A model generated the notes under the pieces. That model saw nothing but the letters and a program-made list of their open reading frames with translations. It searched no databases and was not told where the DNA came from. The position numbers and the translations under genes were made by a program. Below are positions 1 to 6,879 of a stretch of 16,453 nt of DNA, piece by piece; position 1 is the first letter of the stretch, and the number at the start of each line of letters is the position of its first letter. This stretch comes from Rikenellaceae bacterium (lineage in GTDB: Bacteria; Bacteroidota; Bacteroidia; Bacteroidales; Rikenellaceae), in assembly GCA_031286025.1 (NCBI GenBank), contig JAITVB010000111.1, forward strand, positions 1-16,453. Direction: 5' to 3'.

Positions 1-11
1 CGAACCGAGAT

Positions 12-34
12 TGCCGCCCTGTGGGCGGGTGGCA
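12..34. repeat. Inverted repeat at the left edge
   Basis: TGCCGCCC at 12-19 pairs with GGGTGGCA at 27-34, one G-T pair included, around a 7-nt loop. I see no convincing reading frame or complete RNA gene in bases 1-47. It could be the tail of a structured RNA or gene cut by the window edge. There is no basis for naming it. Confidence 0.3.
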
Positions 35-47
35 CCGCACCAAAAAC

Positions 48-78
48 AAAAAGCCCCCGGAGATTCCGGGGGCTTTTT
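48..78. terminator. Strong bidirectional intrinsic terminator
   Basis: A 13-bp perfect inverted repeat (AAAAAGCCCCCGG at 48-60, CCGGGGGCTTTTT at 66-78) encloses a 5-nt loop. The GC core is flanked by A and T runs, so it can act in both directions. On the minus strand it lies 48 nt beyond the stop of the DUF4295 gene and should end the rpmB-rpmG-DUF4295 transcript. On the plus strand it would end whatever lies left of the window. Confidence 0.85.
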
Positions 79-125
79 GTGTCGGCCGGCCATAGGACGC
101 GTCCGAGACACAACGGCGAAGCGTT

Positions 126-281
126 TTATTTCTTCGCGAAAAATTCCTTGATGCCGTCGTTCGGAACGATATCCGATTTGAAGGCATAGGCGCCGGTCTT
201 TTCCGATTTCACCATCTTGATGCATTTGGTAAAAGCTTTGCCGGTACCGGTCTTCAACGTTGCAACTACTTTCTTTGCCAT
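126..281 (-). CDS. DUF4295 family small protein
   Basis: This 51-residue basic protein starts MAKKVVATLKTGTGKAFTK and ends in FFAKK before TAA. The sequence, size and position directly after rpmB and rpmG match the DUF4295 family, which in Bacteroidota sits in this ribosomal-protein cluster. Eleven or more of its residues are lysine, as expected for a ribosome- or RNA-associated protein, but its function is not established. The start is the first ATG, 38 nt after the L33 stop, preceded by an A-rich leader. It is the last gene before the terminator at 48-78. Confidence 0.85.
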   Translation of the reverse strand: MAKKVVATLKTGTGKAFTKCIKMVKSEKTGAYAFKSDIVPNDGIKEFFAKK

Positions 282-319
282 TTTTCAACTGTTTTAATAT
301 TCCCGAAATTCCGCCGGAA

Positions 320-502
320 TTACTTGATTTCGCGATGGACGGTCACCCGTTTGAGGATGGGGTTGTACTTGCGGCGCTCCATCCGATCGGGGGTGTTTTT
401 CTTGTTCTTGGTGGTGATGTAGCGCGAAGTGCCCGGCATGCCGCTTTCTTTATGCTCGGTACATTCGAGGATCACTTGCACCCGATTGCCTTTTTTTGCC
501 AT
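320..502 (-). CDS. rpmG: 50S ribosomal protein L33
   Basis: This 60-residue protein is a component of the large ribosomal subunit. It carries the L33 core [20 protein letters not shown] and ends VTVHREIK. Of the four zinc-ribbon cysteines of C+ type L33 proteins only one is left (ECTEHK near residue 14), so this is a zinc-independent C- type. It starts 16 nt after the rpmB stop and is clearly in the same operon. The length is usual for Bacteroidota L33, slightly longer than the 50-55 residues of many other bacteria because of an insert around [11 protein letters not shown]. Confidence 0.97.
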   Translation of the reverse strand: MAKKGNRVQVILECTEHKESGMPGTSRYITTKNKKNTPDRMERRKYNPILKRVTVHREIK

Positions 503-518
503 GGTTCAGTGCTTGCTT

Positions 519-755
519 TTAGTAAATTTTGCTGCTCAGCGCTTTGGCGTCTTTCAACGCGGCGCTGAGGCCTTTTTTGTTGATGGTTTTCATCCCGTTG
601 GCCGACAACTTCAGGGTAATCCATCTGCCCTCTTCTTCCAGGTAGTAGCGTTTGGTCTTCAGGTTAGGCCAGAAACGCCGCTTGGTCCTGGTATTGGAGT
701 GCGAGACGTTGTTGCCCGTCATCACGCCTTTACCGGTGATTTCACAAACTTTCAT
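519..755 (-). CDS. rpmB: 50S ribosomal protein L28
   Basis: This 78-residue L28 has the family opening MKVCEITGKGVMTGNNVSHS, the RRFWPNL segment and the LKLSANGMKTINKKG segment. Its length equals that of the E. coli protein. It is the first gene of the rpmB-rpmG-DUF4295 unit on the minus strand and is divergent from murA. The start ATG at 755 is preceded by an A-rich stretch; I found no perfect TAnnTTTG promoter box upstream on this strand. Confidence 0.97.
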   Translation of the reverse strand: MKVCEITGKGVMTGNNVSHSNTRTKRRFWPNLKTKRYYLEEEGRWITLKLSANGMKTINKKGLSAALKDAKALSSKIY

Positions 756-1114
756 TTTACGTGCGTTTTAGTGATAATTGTCCAAAATGGTGTGCAAATG
801 TCGGTCAAATAATCCGAAAAACAAAATCTTTTTGCGCTTTTGTTTGAAACAGAGGCGACTATTTGCTTCTTCACAGGGGGATTACAGGGAAAATCCGACA
901 CGCTGAACGAGGGTACGGATCTTCCGGTGTCAGTCCGGGACGACCGGCCGGATCGCTGAAAAAAAGACGGTCAAACAAAAGCGCGTGTGCAGAAATATCA
1001 CAACAAATATTTTTGGGAGGGGGGCACTCCCGCGGGAAATGCTTACCTTTACAGGGAAGCAAACGGGCAAAAATGCATTTTATGTATATCTTTATGAAAA
1101 ATTTCTGAAAACCT
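756..1114. other. Intergenic region between divergent rpmB and murA
   Basis: These 359 nt hold no gene I can support. They must carry both promoters. An imperfect stem-loop lies at 918-954 (GATC ends, CCGGT/ACCGG core). A TCCCGCGGGA palindrome lies at 1028-1037 and an AAAATGCATTTT palindrome at 1070-1081. TACCTTTA (1044-1051) and TATCTTTA (1087-1094) each match 7 of 8 positions of the Bacteroidota -7 box ahead of murA. Neither has a TTTG box at the usual 19-21 nt spacing, so the promoter is not assigned. The sequence CGCTGAA occurs at 901-907 and again at 954-960, flanking the stem-loop. Confidence 0.5.
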
Positions 1115-2425
1115 ATGGCAAAATTCGAAGTCCGCGGCGGTCACCGCCTCCATGGCGAAATCATTCCCCAGGGTGCCAAGAACGAAGCACTCCAGATACT
1201 CTGCGCCACCCTGCTCACTTCCCGACGGGTCGTGGTGAAAAACATTCCGGCGATCGTCGACGTGCTGCAGCTGATCGACCTGCTCCGGAAAATGGGCGTC
1301 AAGGTCGAAAAAATCGACGAGGGCACCTATACTTTTGAGGCCGTGGACGTCGATCTCGAATACCTCAAGAGTGAAGATTTCCGGAAACACGCCGCCCGCC
1401 TGCGGGGCTCGGTGATGATCATCGGCCCGCTGTTGGCCCGTTACGGGATGGGCTACATTCCCAAACCGGGGGGCGATAAGATCGGGCGCCGCCGTCTCGA
1501 CACCCACTTCATCGGGTTCCAGAAGTTGGGGGCCAAATTCAATTTCGATACCGACACTAATTTTTATACCGTCGAAGGACACGACCTGCGAGGGGCGTAT
1601 ATGCTTCTCGACGAGGCGTCTGTAACCGGCACGGCCAACATCGTGATGGCCGCCGTGATGGCCCGTGGCACGACGACGATCTATAACGCCGCTTGTGAAC
1701 CCTATCTTCAACAATTGTGCAAAATGCTTAACCGGATGGGTGCGCGCATCAGCGGCATCGCCTCGAACCTGCTCACCGTCGAAGGTGTCGAACGCCTCGA
1801 CGGCACCGAGCACACCCTGCTGCCCGATATGATCGAGGTAGGCAGCTTTATCGGGATGGCGGCCATGACCGGCTCGGAGATCACGATCAGGGACGTTTCA
1901 TATAAGGATCTGGGTATCATCCCTTCGCAATTCGAACGGATGGGTATCTGCTTCGAGCAGCGGGGCGACGATATCTATGTCCCACGACAGGACCACTACC
2001 AGATCGAAAGTTTTATCGACGGCTCGATCATGACCATCGCCGATGCGCCTTGGCCGGGGCTGACGCCCGACTTGCTGTCGGTTTTTCTGGTGGTAGCCAC
2101 GCAGGCAAAGGGTTCTGTATTGATCCATCAGAAAATGTTCGAAAGTCGCTTGTTTTTCGTTGACAAACTGATCGATATGGGCGCGCAGATCATCCTCTGC
2201 GACCCCCACCGGGCGACGGTGATCGGCCACGACAAGCAGTTCCGCCTGCGCCCAACGGTGATGAGTTCGCCCGACATTCGCGCCGGGGTCGCCCTGCTGA
2301 TCGCCGCCCTGTCGGCCGATGGCAGGAGCGTGATTCAGAACGTCGAACAGATCGACCGCGGCTACCAGGATATCGACGGCCGCTTGAACGCCTTGGGCGC
2401 CAACATTTGCAGAGTGGAAGAGTGA
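1115..2425 (+). CDS. murA: UDP-N-acetylglucosamine 1-carboxyvinyltransferase (MurA)
   Basis: This cytoplasmic enzyme makes the first committed step of peptidoglycan synthesis, transferring enolpyruvate from PEP to UDP-GlcNAc. At 436 residues it is slightly longer than E. coli MurA (419). Landmarks: K22/N23 in QGAKNEAL (substrate binding), the active-site loop [11 protein letters not shown] (117-127), D319 in GLTPDL (matching the catalytic base region) and R389 in DIRAGVALL. The loop residue that is the fosfomycin-alkylated cysteine in E. coli (C115) is aspartate here (D121, GAT at 1475-1477). That change is known from other lineages to leave activity but give fosfomycin resistance. The start ATG follows the A-rich leader at 1097-1114. 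The lolD start is 2 nt beyond the stop, so the two genes are probably co-transcribed. Confidence 0.97.
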   Translation: MAKFEVRGGHRLHGEIIPQGAKNEALQILCATLLTSRRVVVKNIPAIVDVLQLIDLLRKMGVKVEKIDEGTYTFEAVDVDLEYLKSEDFRKHAARLRGSVMIIGPLLARYGMGYIPKPGGDKIGRRRLDTHFIGFQKLGAKFNFDTDTNFYTVEGHDLRGAYMLLDEASVTGTANIVMAAVMARGTTTIYNAACEPYLQQLCKMLNRMGARISGIASNLLTVEGVERLDGTEHTLLPDMIEVGSFIGMAAMTGSEITIRDVSYKDLGIIPSQFERMGICFEQRGDDIYVPRQDHYQIESFIDGSIMTIADAPWPGLTPDLLSVFLVVATQAKGSVLIHQKMFESRLFFVDKLIDMGAQIILCDPHRATVIGHDKQFRLRPTVMSSPDIRAGVALLIAALSADGRSVIQNVEQIDRGYQDIDGRLNALGANICRVEE

Positions 2426-2427
2426 CC

Positions 2428-3081
2428 ATGATCCGGACTGAAAATATTCGAAAATCGTTCGGCGACCTCCAGGTACTGAAGGGGATAGACCTGAACGTGG
2501 CGCGCGGCGAGGTGGTCGCCGTCGTCGGCCCCAGCGGCGCAGGCAAGACCACGCTGTTACAGGTCCTCGGTACGCTGAGCCGTCCCGACACGGGTAAAAT
2601 CGTGATCGACGGCATGGAAGTGCATAAGCTGTCCGAAAAAAACATTTCAAAATTCCGGAATACGAAGATCGGCTTCGTGTTTCAATTCCACCACTTGTTG
2701 CCCGAGTTCGACTCGTTGGAAAACGTGATGATCCCGGCTTTCATCGCCGGTACCCCGCGAGCCGAAGCCGAAAAACGTGCGCACGAGTTGCTCGAACTGC
2801 TCGACATGGGCCACCGTCTCGACCATAAACCTGTCGAACTGTCCGGCGGCGAAGCCCAACGCGTCGCCGTAGCCCGCGCCCTGATGAACCGCCCGGCCGT
2901 ACTCTTCGCCGACGAACCTTCAGGCAACCTCGACACCAGGAACCGCGAAGAGTTGCATCGCCTGTTTTTCACCCTGCGCGACACCCTCGGCCAAACCATC
3001 GTCATCGTCACCCATGACGAACAGTTGGCCGGAATGTCCGACCGTAGGATTACGTTGGTCGATGGGATGATCGAACACTGA
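2428..3081 (+). CDS. lolD: LolD-type ABC transporter ATP-binding protein
   Basis: This 217-residue ATPase has every ABC motif: Walker A GPSGAGKT (34-41), Q-loop Q86, signature LSGGE (138-142), Walker B VLFADEP (158-164) and the H-loop H196 in VTHD. The segment [16 protein letters not shown] after the Q-loop is characteristic of LolD, the ATPase of the LolCDE complex that extracts lipoproteins from the inner membrane. Related MacB/FtsE-type ATPases are the main alternative. I chose the ATG at 2428, giving the standard [12 protein letters not shown] opening, over one at 2407 inside murA. GGAAGAG just upstream may act as a ribosome site and favours translational coupling to murA. No LolC/E permease is in the window. 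Confidence 0.88.
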   Translation: MIRTENIRKSFGDLQVLKGIDLNVARGEVVAVVGPSGAGKTTLLQVLGTLSRPDTGKIVIDGMEVHKLSEKNISKFRNTKIGFVFQFHHLLPEFDSLENVMIPAFIAGTPRAEAEKRAHELLELLDMGHRLDHKPVELSGGEAQRVAVARALMNRPAVLFADEPSGNLDTRNREELHRLFFTLRDTLGQTIVIVTHDEQLAGMSDRRITLVDGMIEH

Positions 3082-3092
3082 CGACCGTTTAT

Positions 3093-3136
3093 AAACGCAT
3101 GCCGGCACTCTTTGCAAGCGGCCGGCATTCGTTTTT
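3093..3136. terminator. Terminator between convergent lolD and lipoate ligase genes
   Basis: ATGCCGGC (3099-3106) pairs perfectly with GCCGGCAT (3121-3128). After one mismatch, AAACG (3093-3097) pairs with CGTTT (3130-3134), and a T run ends at 3136. It is a good rho-independent terminator for lolD on the plus strand. It also lies just past the stop of the minus-strand ligase gene, though the T run there is broken. Confidence 0.75.
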
Positions 3137-3145
3137 CGGAGATTC

Positions 3146-3793
3146 TCACTCCGGGAACTTCCGTATGGAGTCGATATCGTAAAAATCAAGAAAATAGGAG
3201 AGCAGCATGCCGGTAAACGAACGGACGTCGGTGCCCTCCGGTAAAAATTCGATCAGGTTGGCTACGGATGCAGGAACCGATGCGACGCATTTCCCGCGCC
3301 GCGACGGGTCGCCTTGCAAGGCGCGTTGCAGCATACCGAGGTCGCTTTCGACGAGCAGGGTGCCGTGGAACAACTCGCGGGTTTTGGTCACGTGGGCGGC
3401 GGTGCCGGACACTTTGCGACCGCCGACGAAAATTTCCTTGCGCTCGCCGGCGCGGGCGTCGATGCCGAGGCTGCGCAGAGCGTCGACCATCTGTTGCAAC
3501 GGCGGTTCGTCGAGGATCGACATGGCGCCCCGGTCACGGAAGAAAGCATAGTTGAGGTTACCCGGATCGTGGTAGACCGCCCCACCGCCCGACAGCCGTT
3601 TGAGGACAGCGATGTCGTTGTCGCGACAGAAGGCAAGGTCGGCTTCGGCTTCGGGCTGTTGGTTGCGGCCCAGGATCACCGACGGTGCGTTGATATAGAA
3701 GAACAGGATTTCTCCCTTGCGCTCGGTAAGCAGAGTCTGCTCGGCCGCCAAATTAAACAAGGGGGATGTGCTGCTGCTTACTACGATTTCCAT
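3146..3793 (-). CDS. Lipoate-protein ligase family protein, catalytic domain only
   Basis: This 215-residue protein has the BPL/LplA catalytic fold motifs: LKRLSGGGAVYHDPGNLNYAF (64-84) for lipoate/ATP binding, the catalytic lysine K127 in GGRKVSGTA, and ELFHGTLLVESDL (140-152). Such enzymes activate lipoate to lipoyl-AMP and transfer it to lipoyl domains in the cytoplasm. E. coli LplA has about 338 residues; the C-terminal accessory domain is absent here. It could therefore need a partner, or act as a lipoyl/octanoyl transferase. The cysteine nucleophile of LipM-type octanoyltransferases is not evident. It is the last gene of the minus-strand block that begins with a lipoylated E2, the obvious substrate. 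It starts 56 nt beyond the aldolase stop. Confidence 0.85.
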   Translation of the reverse strand: MEIVVSSSTSPLFNLAAEQTLLTERKGEILFFYINAPSVILGRNQQPEAEADLAFCRDNDIAVLKRLSGGGAVYHDPGNLNYAFFRDRGAMSILDEPPLQQMVDALRSLGIDARAGERKEIFVGGRKVSGTAAHVTKTRELFHGTLLVESDLGMLQRALQGDPSRRGKCVASVPASVANLIEFLPEGTDVRSFTGMLLSYFLDFYDIDSIRKFPE

Positions 3794-3849
3794 AACGCAC
3801 TTTTTTAGGCAAACGATCCGGGGATGCGCCGGCGTATGTCGTTGGCCGG

Positions 3850-5160
3850 TTATTTTACGTTGAAGGCGACCCTCAAATCCTCGATCTGCTTATTGTCAAT
3901 GGGCTTGAGTTTTCCGATCGGGGCGGCCATGATCAGTGATTTGGCGCTGAACTCGGCTACCTCCAACTTATCGAAGGTCTGCAACAGCTTGTCGCCCGTG
4001 ACGATCACCGAGTCGTTGGCCACGATCGTCGCCGGCGTCTTGCGGAACATCGCCGCCACCTTGTCGCTCTCTTCAAACTGCATGCCGAACGGGATTGTCG
4101 GCACGTCCTGCAGGAAAATCCAACTTTCGGGAATTGTCCGCACGTCGAATTTTTCACCGGACGTGGCGAATCCCATCAAATGAGGCGATTGGGTAATAAT
4201 GATCGAGTTGATCTCGGGATTGTTCTGATAAATTTTCTGGTGCAGGGCGACCGAGCGACTGGGAATTTTTCCGGCTTCGACAACGCCGTTGCGCACCTGG
4301 ACGATGTGCTCGGGTTCGATATCCCAACGGGGGACGCCCGGCGGAGTGATCAGGAAATCGTCGTCCCGCCAACGCACCGATACCGTTCCGTAGGTGCTGA
4401 TCATCAGCCCCTGGTCGCAGGCGCGGCGCACCATCCGGACAATATCGGTGCGGATCGCCCGTTCATCCGAAGGATAGCTTACGTCCATAAAGTGGGGATA
4501 ATGAGTCGGCAACGATTTTTCGAACTGGTTGATCTGTTCGTCCGTCAGGTAGGCGGGTTCGCTGATGGTTTTGGCGTTGATGATCGTACGGGCGCAAAAT
4601 TCGAGCGTTTCGAAGCGTTGGTAAGCGTCCATCATGTCTTCACCGCAGAGTACCACACCGTGGTTTTCCATGATTACCGCCTTGTAGTGCGGATTGTCCT
4701 TGAACTCCCTGGCGATCTTTTCACCCAGGGCAACGCTGCCGGGGACGTCGTAGGGGGCAAATCCGACGCGTCCGCAGATGCGCTTGGCTTGGGGGATGAT
4801 ATTGGTGTCGGGCACCTGATGGACGATGCTGAACGACACCAATGCGGGCGGATGGGCATGGATGACGGCGGTCATTTCGGGGCGCATTTCGTAGATCGCC
4901 TTGTGGAACGGGAATTCCGACGAGGGTTTGTGTTTGCCTGCGATCGTGCCGTCGCGACGAATGCAGACGATATCGGCTGCGGTGAGCGAGCCTTTGTCGA
5001 CAGCACTGGGGGTAATCCAGATATTTCCGCTTTCGTCTTTGATGGATAGGTTTCCGCCCGAGGTGGTGGTCATCCCGCTGCGGTAGATGCGGCTGATGAT
5101 GACGGTGAGTTGTTCGCTCGGGTGCATGAATTTCGTGTCTAACTGTCTCATTTTTGCCAT
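3850..5160 (-). CDS. Tandem class II aldolase/adducin-domain protein
   Basis: Two class II aldolase domains lie in one 436-residue chain. Domain 1 (about 10-215) keeps the fuculose-phosphate-aldolase type site: SGGNLSI (34-40), E82 in SSEFPFH, metal ligands H101 and H103 in HAHPPA, and H167 in ENHGVV. Domain 2 (about 230-425) aligns in order (STYGTVSVRW at 255, ALHQKIYQNNPEI near 305), but HAHP is replaced by TQSPH (323-327) and the NHG motif by ANDSVIVTG. It therefore lacks the zinc site and is probably structural or regulatory. Expected chemistry for domain 1 is retro-aldol cleavage of a ketose 1-phosphate to DHAP plus an aldehyde, or a related lyase or epimerase step. The ATG at 5151 is an alternative start, three codons in. 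A 413-nt gap separates it from the upstream dehydrogenase, so it may have its own promoter. Confidence 0.85.
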   Translation of the reverse strand: MAKMRQLDTKFMHPSEQLTVIISRIYRSGMTTTSGGNLSIKDESGNIWITPSAVDKGSLTAADIVCIRRDGTIAGKHKPSSEFPFHKAIYEMRPEMTAVIHAHPPALVSFSIVHQVPDTNIIPQAKRICGRVGFAPYDVPGSVALGEKIAREFKDNPHYKAVIMENHGVVLCGEDMMDAYQRFETLEFCARTIINAKTISEPAYLTDEQINQFEKSLPTHYPHFMDVSYPSDERAIRTDIVRMVRRACDQGLMISTYGTVSVRWRDDDFLITPPGVPRWDIEPEHIVQVRNGVVEAGKIPSRSVALHQKIYQNNPEINSIIITQSPHLMGFATSGEKFDVRTIPESWIFLQDVPTIPFGMQFEESDKVAAMFRKTPATIVANDSVIVTGDKLLQTFDKLEVAEFSAKSLIMAAPIGKLKPIDNKQIEDLRVAFNVK

Positions 5161-5177
5161 ATAAGTTGTTTGCTTTT

Positions 5178-5200
5178 AGTCAGGCTGCCCTGGCCTGATT
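5178..5200. promoter_or_regulatory. Stem-loop upstream of the tandem aldolase gene
   Basis: AGTCAGGC (5178-5185) pairs with GCCTGATT (5193-5200), one G-T pair included, around TGCCCTG. It lies between the stop of the gene remnant (5207) and the aldolase start (5160). No T run follows on either strand, so it is not a standard terminator. It could be an attenuator, an RNA-processing site or a protein-binding site. Confidence 0.3.
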
Positions 5201-5206
5201 CGAAAA

Positions 5207-5400
5207 TTACAGATATTTCGAAAGTTGCTCTTTGAGGGCCTGCGCGTTACCCGGCCTTTCCGCCTTGTATTCGGCCGCATGTCCATTTTCGTCAATGGCC
5301 TCTTCCCGCACCCCTTCGGGATTGTGGCAGGAAAGAACTAACCGTGCATGTCGTGTTGTTCGAGCAGTTCAAAACAGGTTTCGATCGCATAACAAGGTTT
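5207..5400 (-). pseudogene. Frameshifted C-terminal remnant of an unrecognised gene
   Basis: Two coding-like segments meet near 5325-5345. The upstream part reads KPCYAIETCFELLEQHDMHG and then hits TAG. In another frame the sequence continues SCHNPEGVREEAIDENGHAA, then EYKAERPGNAQALKEQLSKYL up to TAA at 5207-5209. Both halves have third-position GC bias and balanced composition like the neighbouring genes. No start codon with adequate context opens either half, and upstream of about 5400 the frame becomes low-complexity Arg/Lys. I do not recognise the family. A one-base indel plus loss of the 5' end of a former operon gene explains the pattern. The rest of the gap (5401-5573) shows no gene. 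Confidence 0.45.
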
Positions 5401-5573
5401 ATCTTCTCTCTTTCTTTTTGTAGGAGAGGGCCTCGTCCGCTGTTTCCTGCAAGTAATTTTAGGGGGATCAAGACAAAAAAGATCAAGTTCCGCATGTAGC
5501 CCTACACACGACCCTCATGCGAATACTGCGGAACAACTTACTCGGAACCGCTGCGAACAACTATGCACAGGCA

Positions 5574-6854
5574 TTATCCATTCAGTTCATCGGCGTGTGC
5601 GAGCAGACAGGCTTCCGCCTCCACGCTCCACAGGCCCTGGTTCCGGGCACAAATATCGTGAAGATTTTTGAAAATCGGATACTTCGCGCCTTTTTCCTTG
5701 AAATCGGCAATGGCGGTGAGCGGCATTTCGATGTGGTTGTAAATCAATTTCTTCCCTCCAGGAATATTGGGCAGGTTCAACGTCGCTTCGGCCACGGCGT
5801 CGAGACCTCCGATATGGGTCACCAAACCGGCCGGATCGAGGCCCCGGCCCATCAGCGCGATAGCCTCTTTCATGTCATCGGTGTTGCCACCGCTTGTCCC
5901 CACCACGTGGGTGAAGGCGTAATGCACGTTATAAAAGTTAAACATCGCCCGGAAATCGGACTTCGACGGCCCGGCAAAGAAGTTCAGACAACCGTCGAAC
6001 GCCAGGATGGCATCGGCCTGTTCGACCACCGGGGCCACCGGGGCAAAGACGAACACGTCGTTGTAGCCCGCGCCACCGGTCAGCGCCCGCAGTTCGGCCG
6101 CAGGATCGGCCATTGCACCCGTGTTGACATAGCGCAGATCGATGCCGTTTTCGGCCGCCCGTTCCACCGTGTAAAGCGACGCGGCACGGTCGAGGCGTAT
6201 TTGATCTACGTCGGTCACCACCAACAGTTTCGGTTGCCGGTCGGGACGGTGGATCGCATAGTTGATCGCCGCCAACCCCATCGGCCCTACACCCGCCAGG
6301 ATCGCCATATTGCCTCCGGCCACGATCTCCATCGTGTGGTGGTACGACCCGGGCGTGGTGTGGTAGTTGGCGTGCATCGCCCCGATCACGCACGACAGCG
6401 GCTCGGCCAACGACGCCGGATAATAGCCCGCCCCCGTGTAGCGCAACAGACATCCGAGCGCCATGACTTCCTCGGGGATAACGACATAGGTCGCATCGCC
6501 CCCGATGTATCTATAAGAATAACCCGGTGCGCTCAGCACACCCACCGGCCCTTTTTCGTAGTTCAGCGCGGGTTGGATCGAAAACTTGTCGCCCGGTGCG
6601 AACTGCTCTTTCCACTTGGCCCCCGCCTCGACGATTTCACCGGCAAACTCGTGGCCGATGATGATCGGTTCCCGATCGATATTTTTCGGGATACGCTTGT
6701 GGGCCGTCCCCTCGGTCGAGGCCTTGTAGGACGACATGCAGAGGCTGTCGCACACCACTTTGGCCAGGATCTCACCGGGCCGGATGGCAGGTAATTCGAA
6801 CGTTTCCATCCGTAAATCGTCCTTGCCGTATAATCTTACCGCTTTGGTTCTCAT
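5574..6854 (-). CDS. Zinc-dependent MDR dehydrogenase, L-sorbose-1-phosphate reductase-like
   Basis: This 426-residue medium-chain dehydrogenase/reductase has the GroES-like N-terminal domain with probable catalytic zinc ligands C39 (SLCMSSYK), H68/E69 in GHEFAGE, and E151 in LAEPLSC. A Rossmann domain carries GVGPMG (188-193). The four-cysteine structural-zinc lobe of classical alcohol dehydrogenases is missing. The opening (MRTKAVRLYGKDDLRMETFELP) and the GYSYRYIGGDATY segment resemble proteins annotated as L-sorbose-1-phosphate reductase. NAD(P)-dependent oxidation or reduction of a sugar or polyol phosphate is therefore likely; the substrate is not proven. Its start is 25 nt after the aldolase/SDR stop, consistent with one operon. 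Confidence 0.85.
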   Translation of the reverse strand: MRTKAVRLYGKDDLRMETFELPAIRPGEILAKVVCDSLCMSSYKASTEGTAHKRIPKNIDREPIIIGHEFAGEIVEAGAKWKEQFAPGDKFSIQPALNYEKGPVGVLSAPGYSYRYIGGDATYVVIPEEVMALGCLLRYTGAGYYPASLAEPLSCVIGAMHANYHTTPGSYHHTMEIVAGGNMAILAGVGPMGLAAINYAIHRPDRQPKLLVVTDVDQIRLDRAASLYTVERAAENGIDLRYVNTGAMADPAAELRALTGGAGYNDVFVFAPVAPVVEQADAILAFDGCLNFFAGPSKSDFRAMFNFYNVHYAFTHVVGTSGGNTDDMKEAIALMGRGLDPAGLVTHIGGLDAVAEATLNLPNIPGGKKLIYNHIEMPLTAIADFKEKGAKYPIFKNLHDICARNQGLWSVEAEACLLAHADELNG

Positions 6855-6879
6855 CGTCGTTTGGCTTTTATCGTTCGAA

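Noticed and set aside
1..47. 3' end of a tRNA at the left edge (CGAACC, later a CCA)
   Set aside because: The spacing between the possible T-arm remnant and the CCA does not fit a 7-bp acceptor stem, and the rest is outside the window.
5292..5495. 67-codon minus-strand frame in the gap before the tandem aldolase
   Set aside because: Its translation is low-complexity and Arg/Ser-rich after the first 40 residues. It overlaps the coding-like remnant in other frames, and no family is recognisable.
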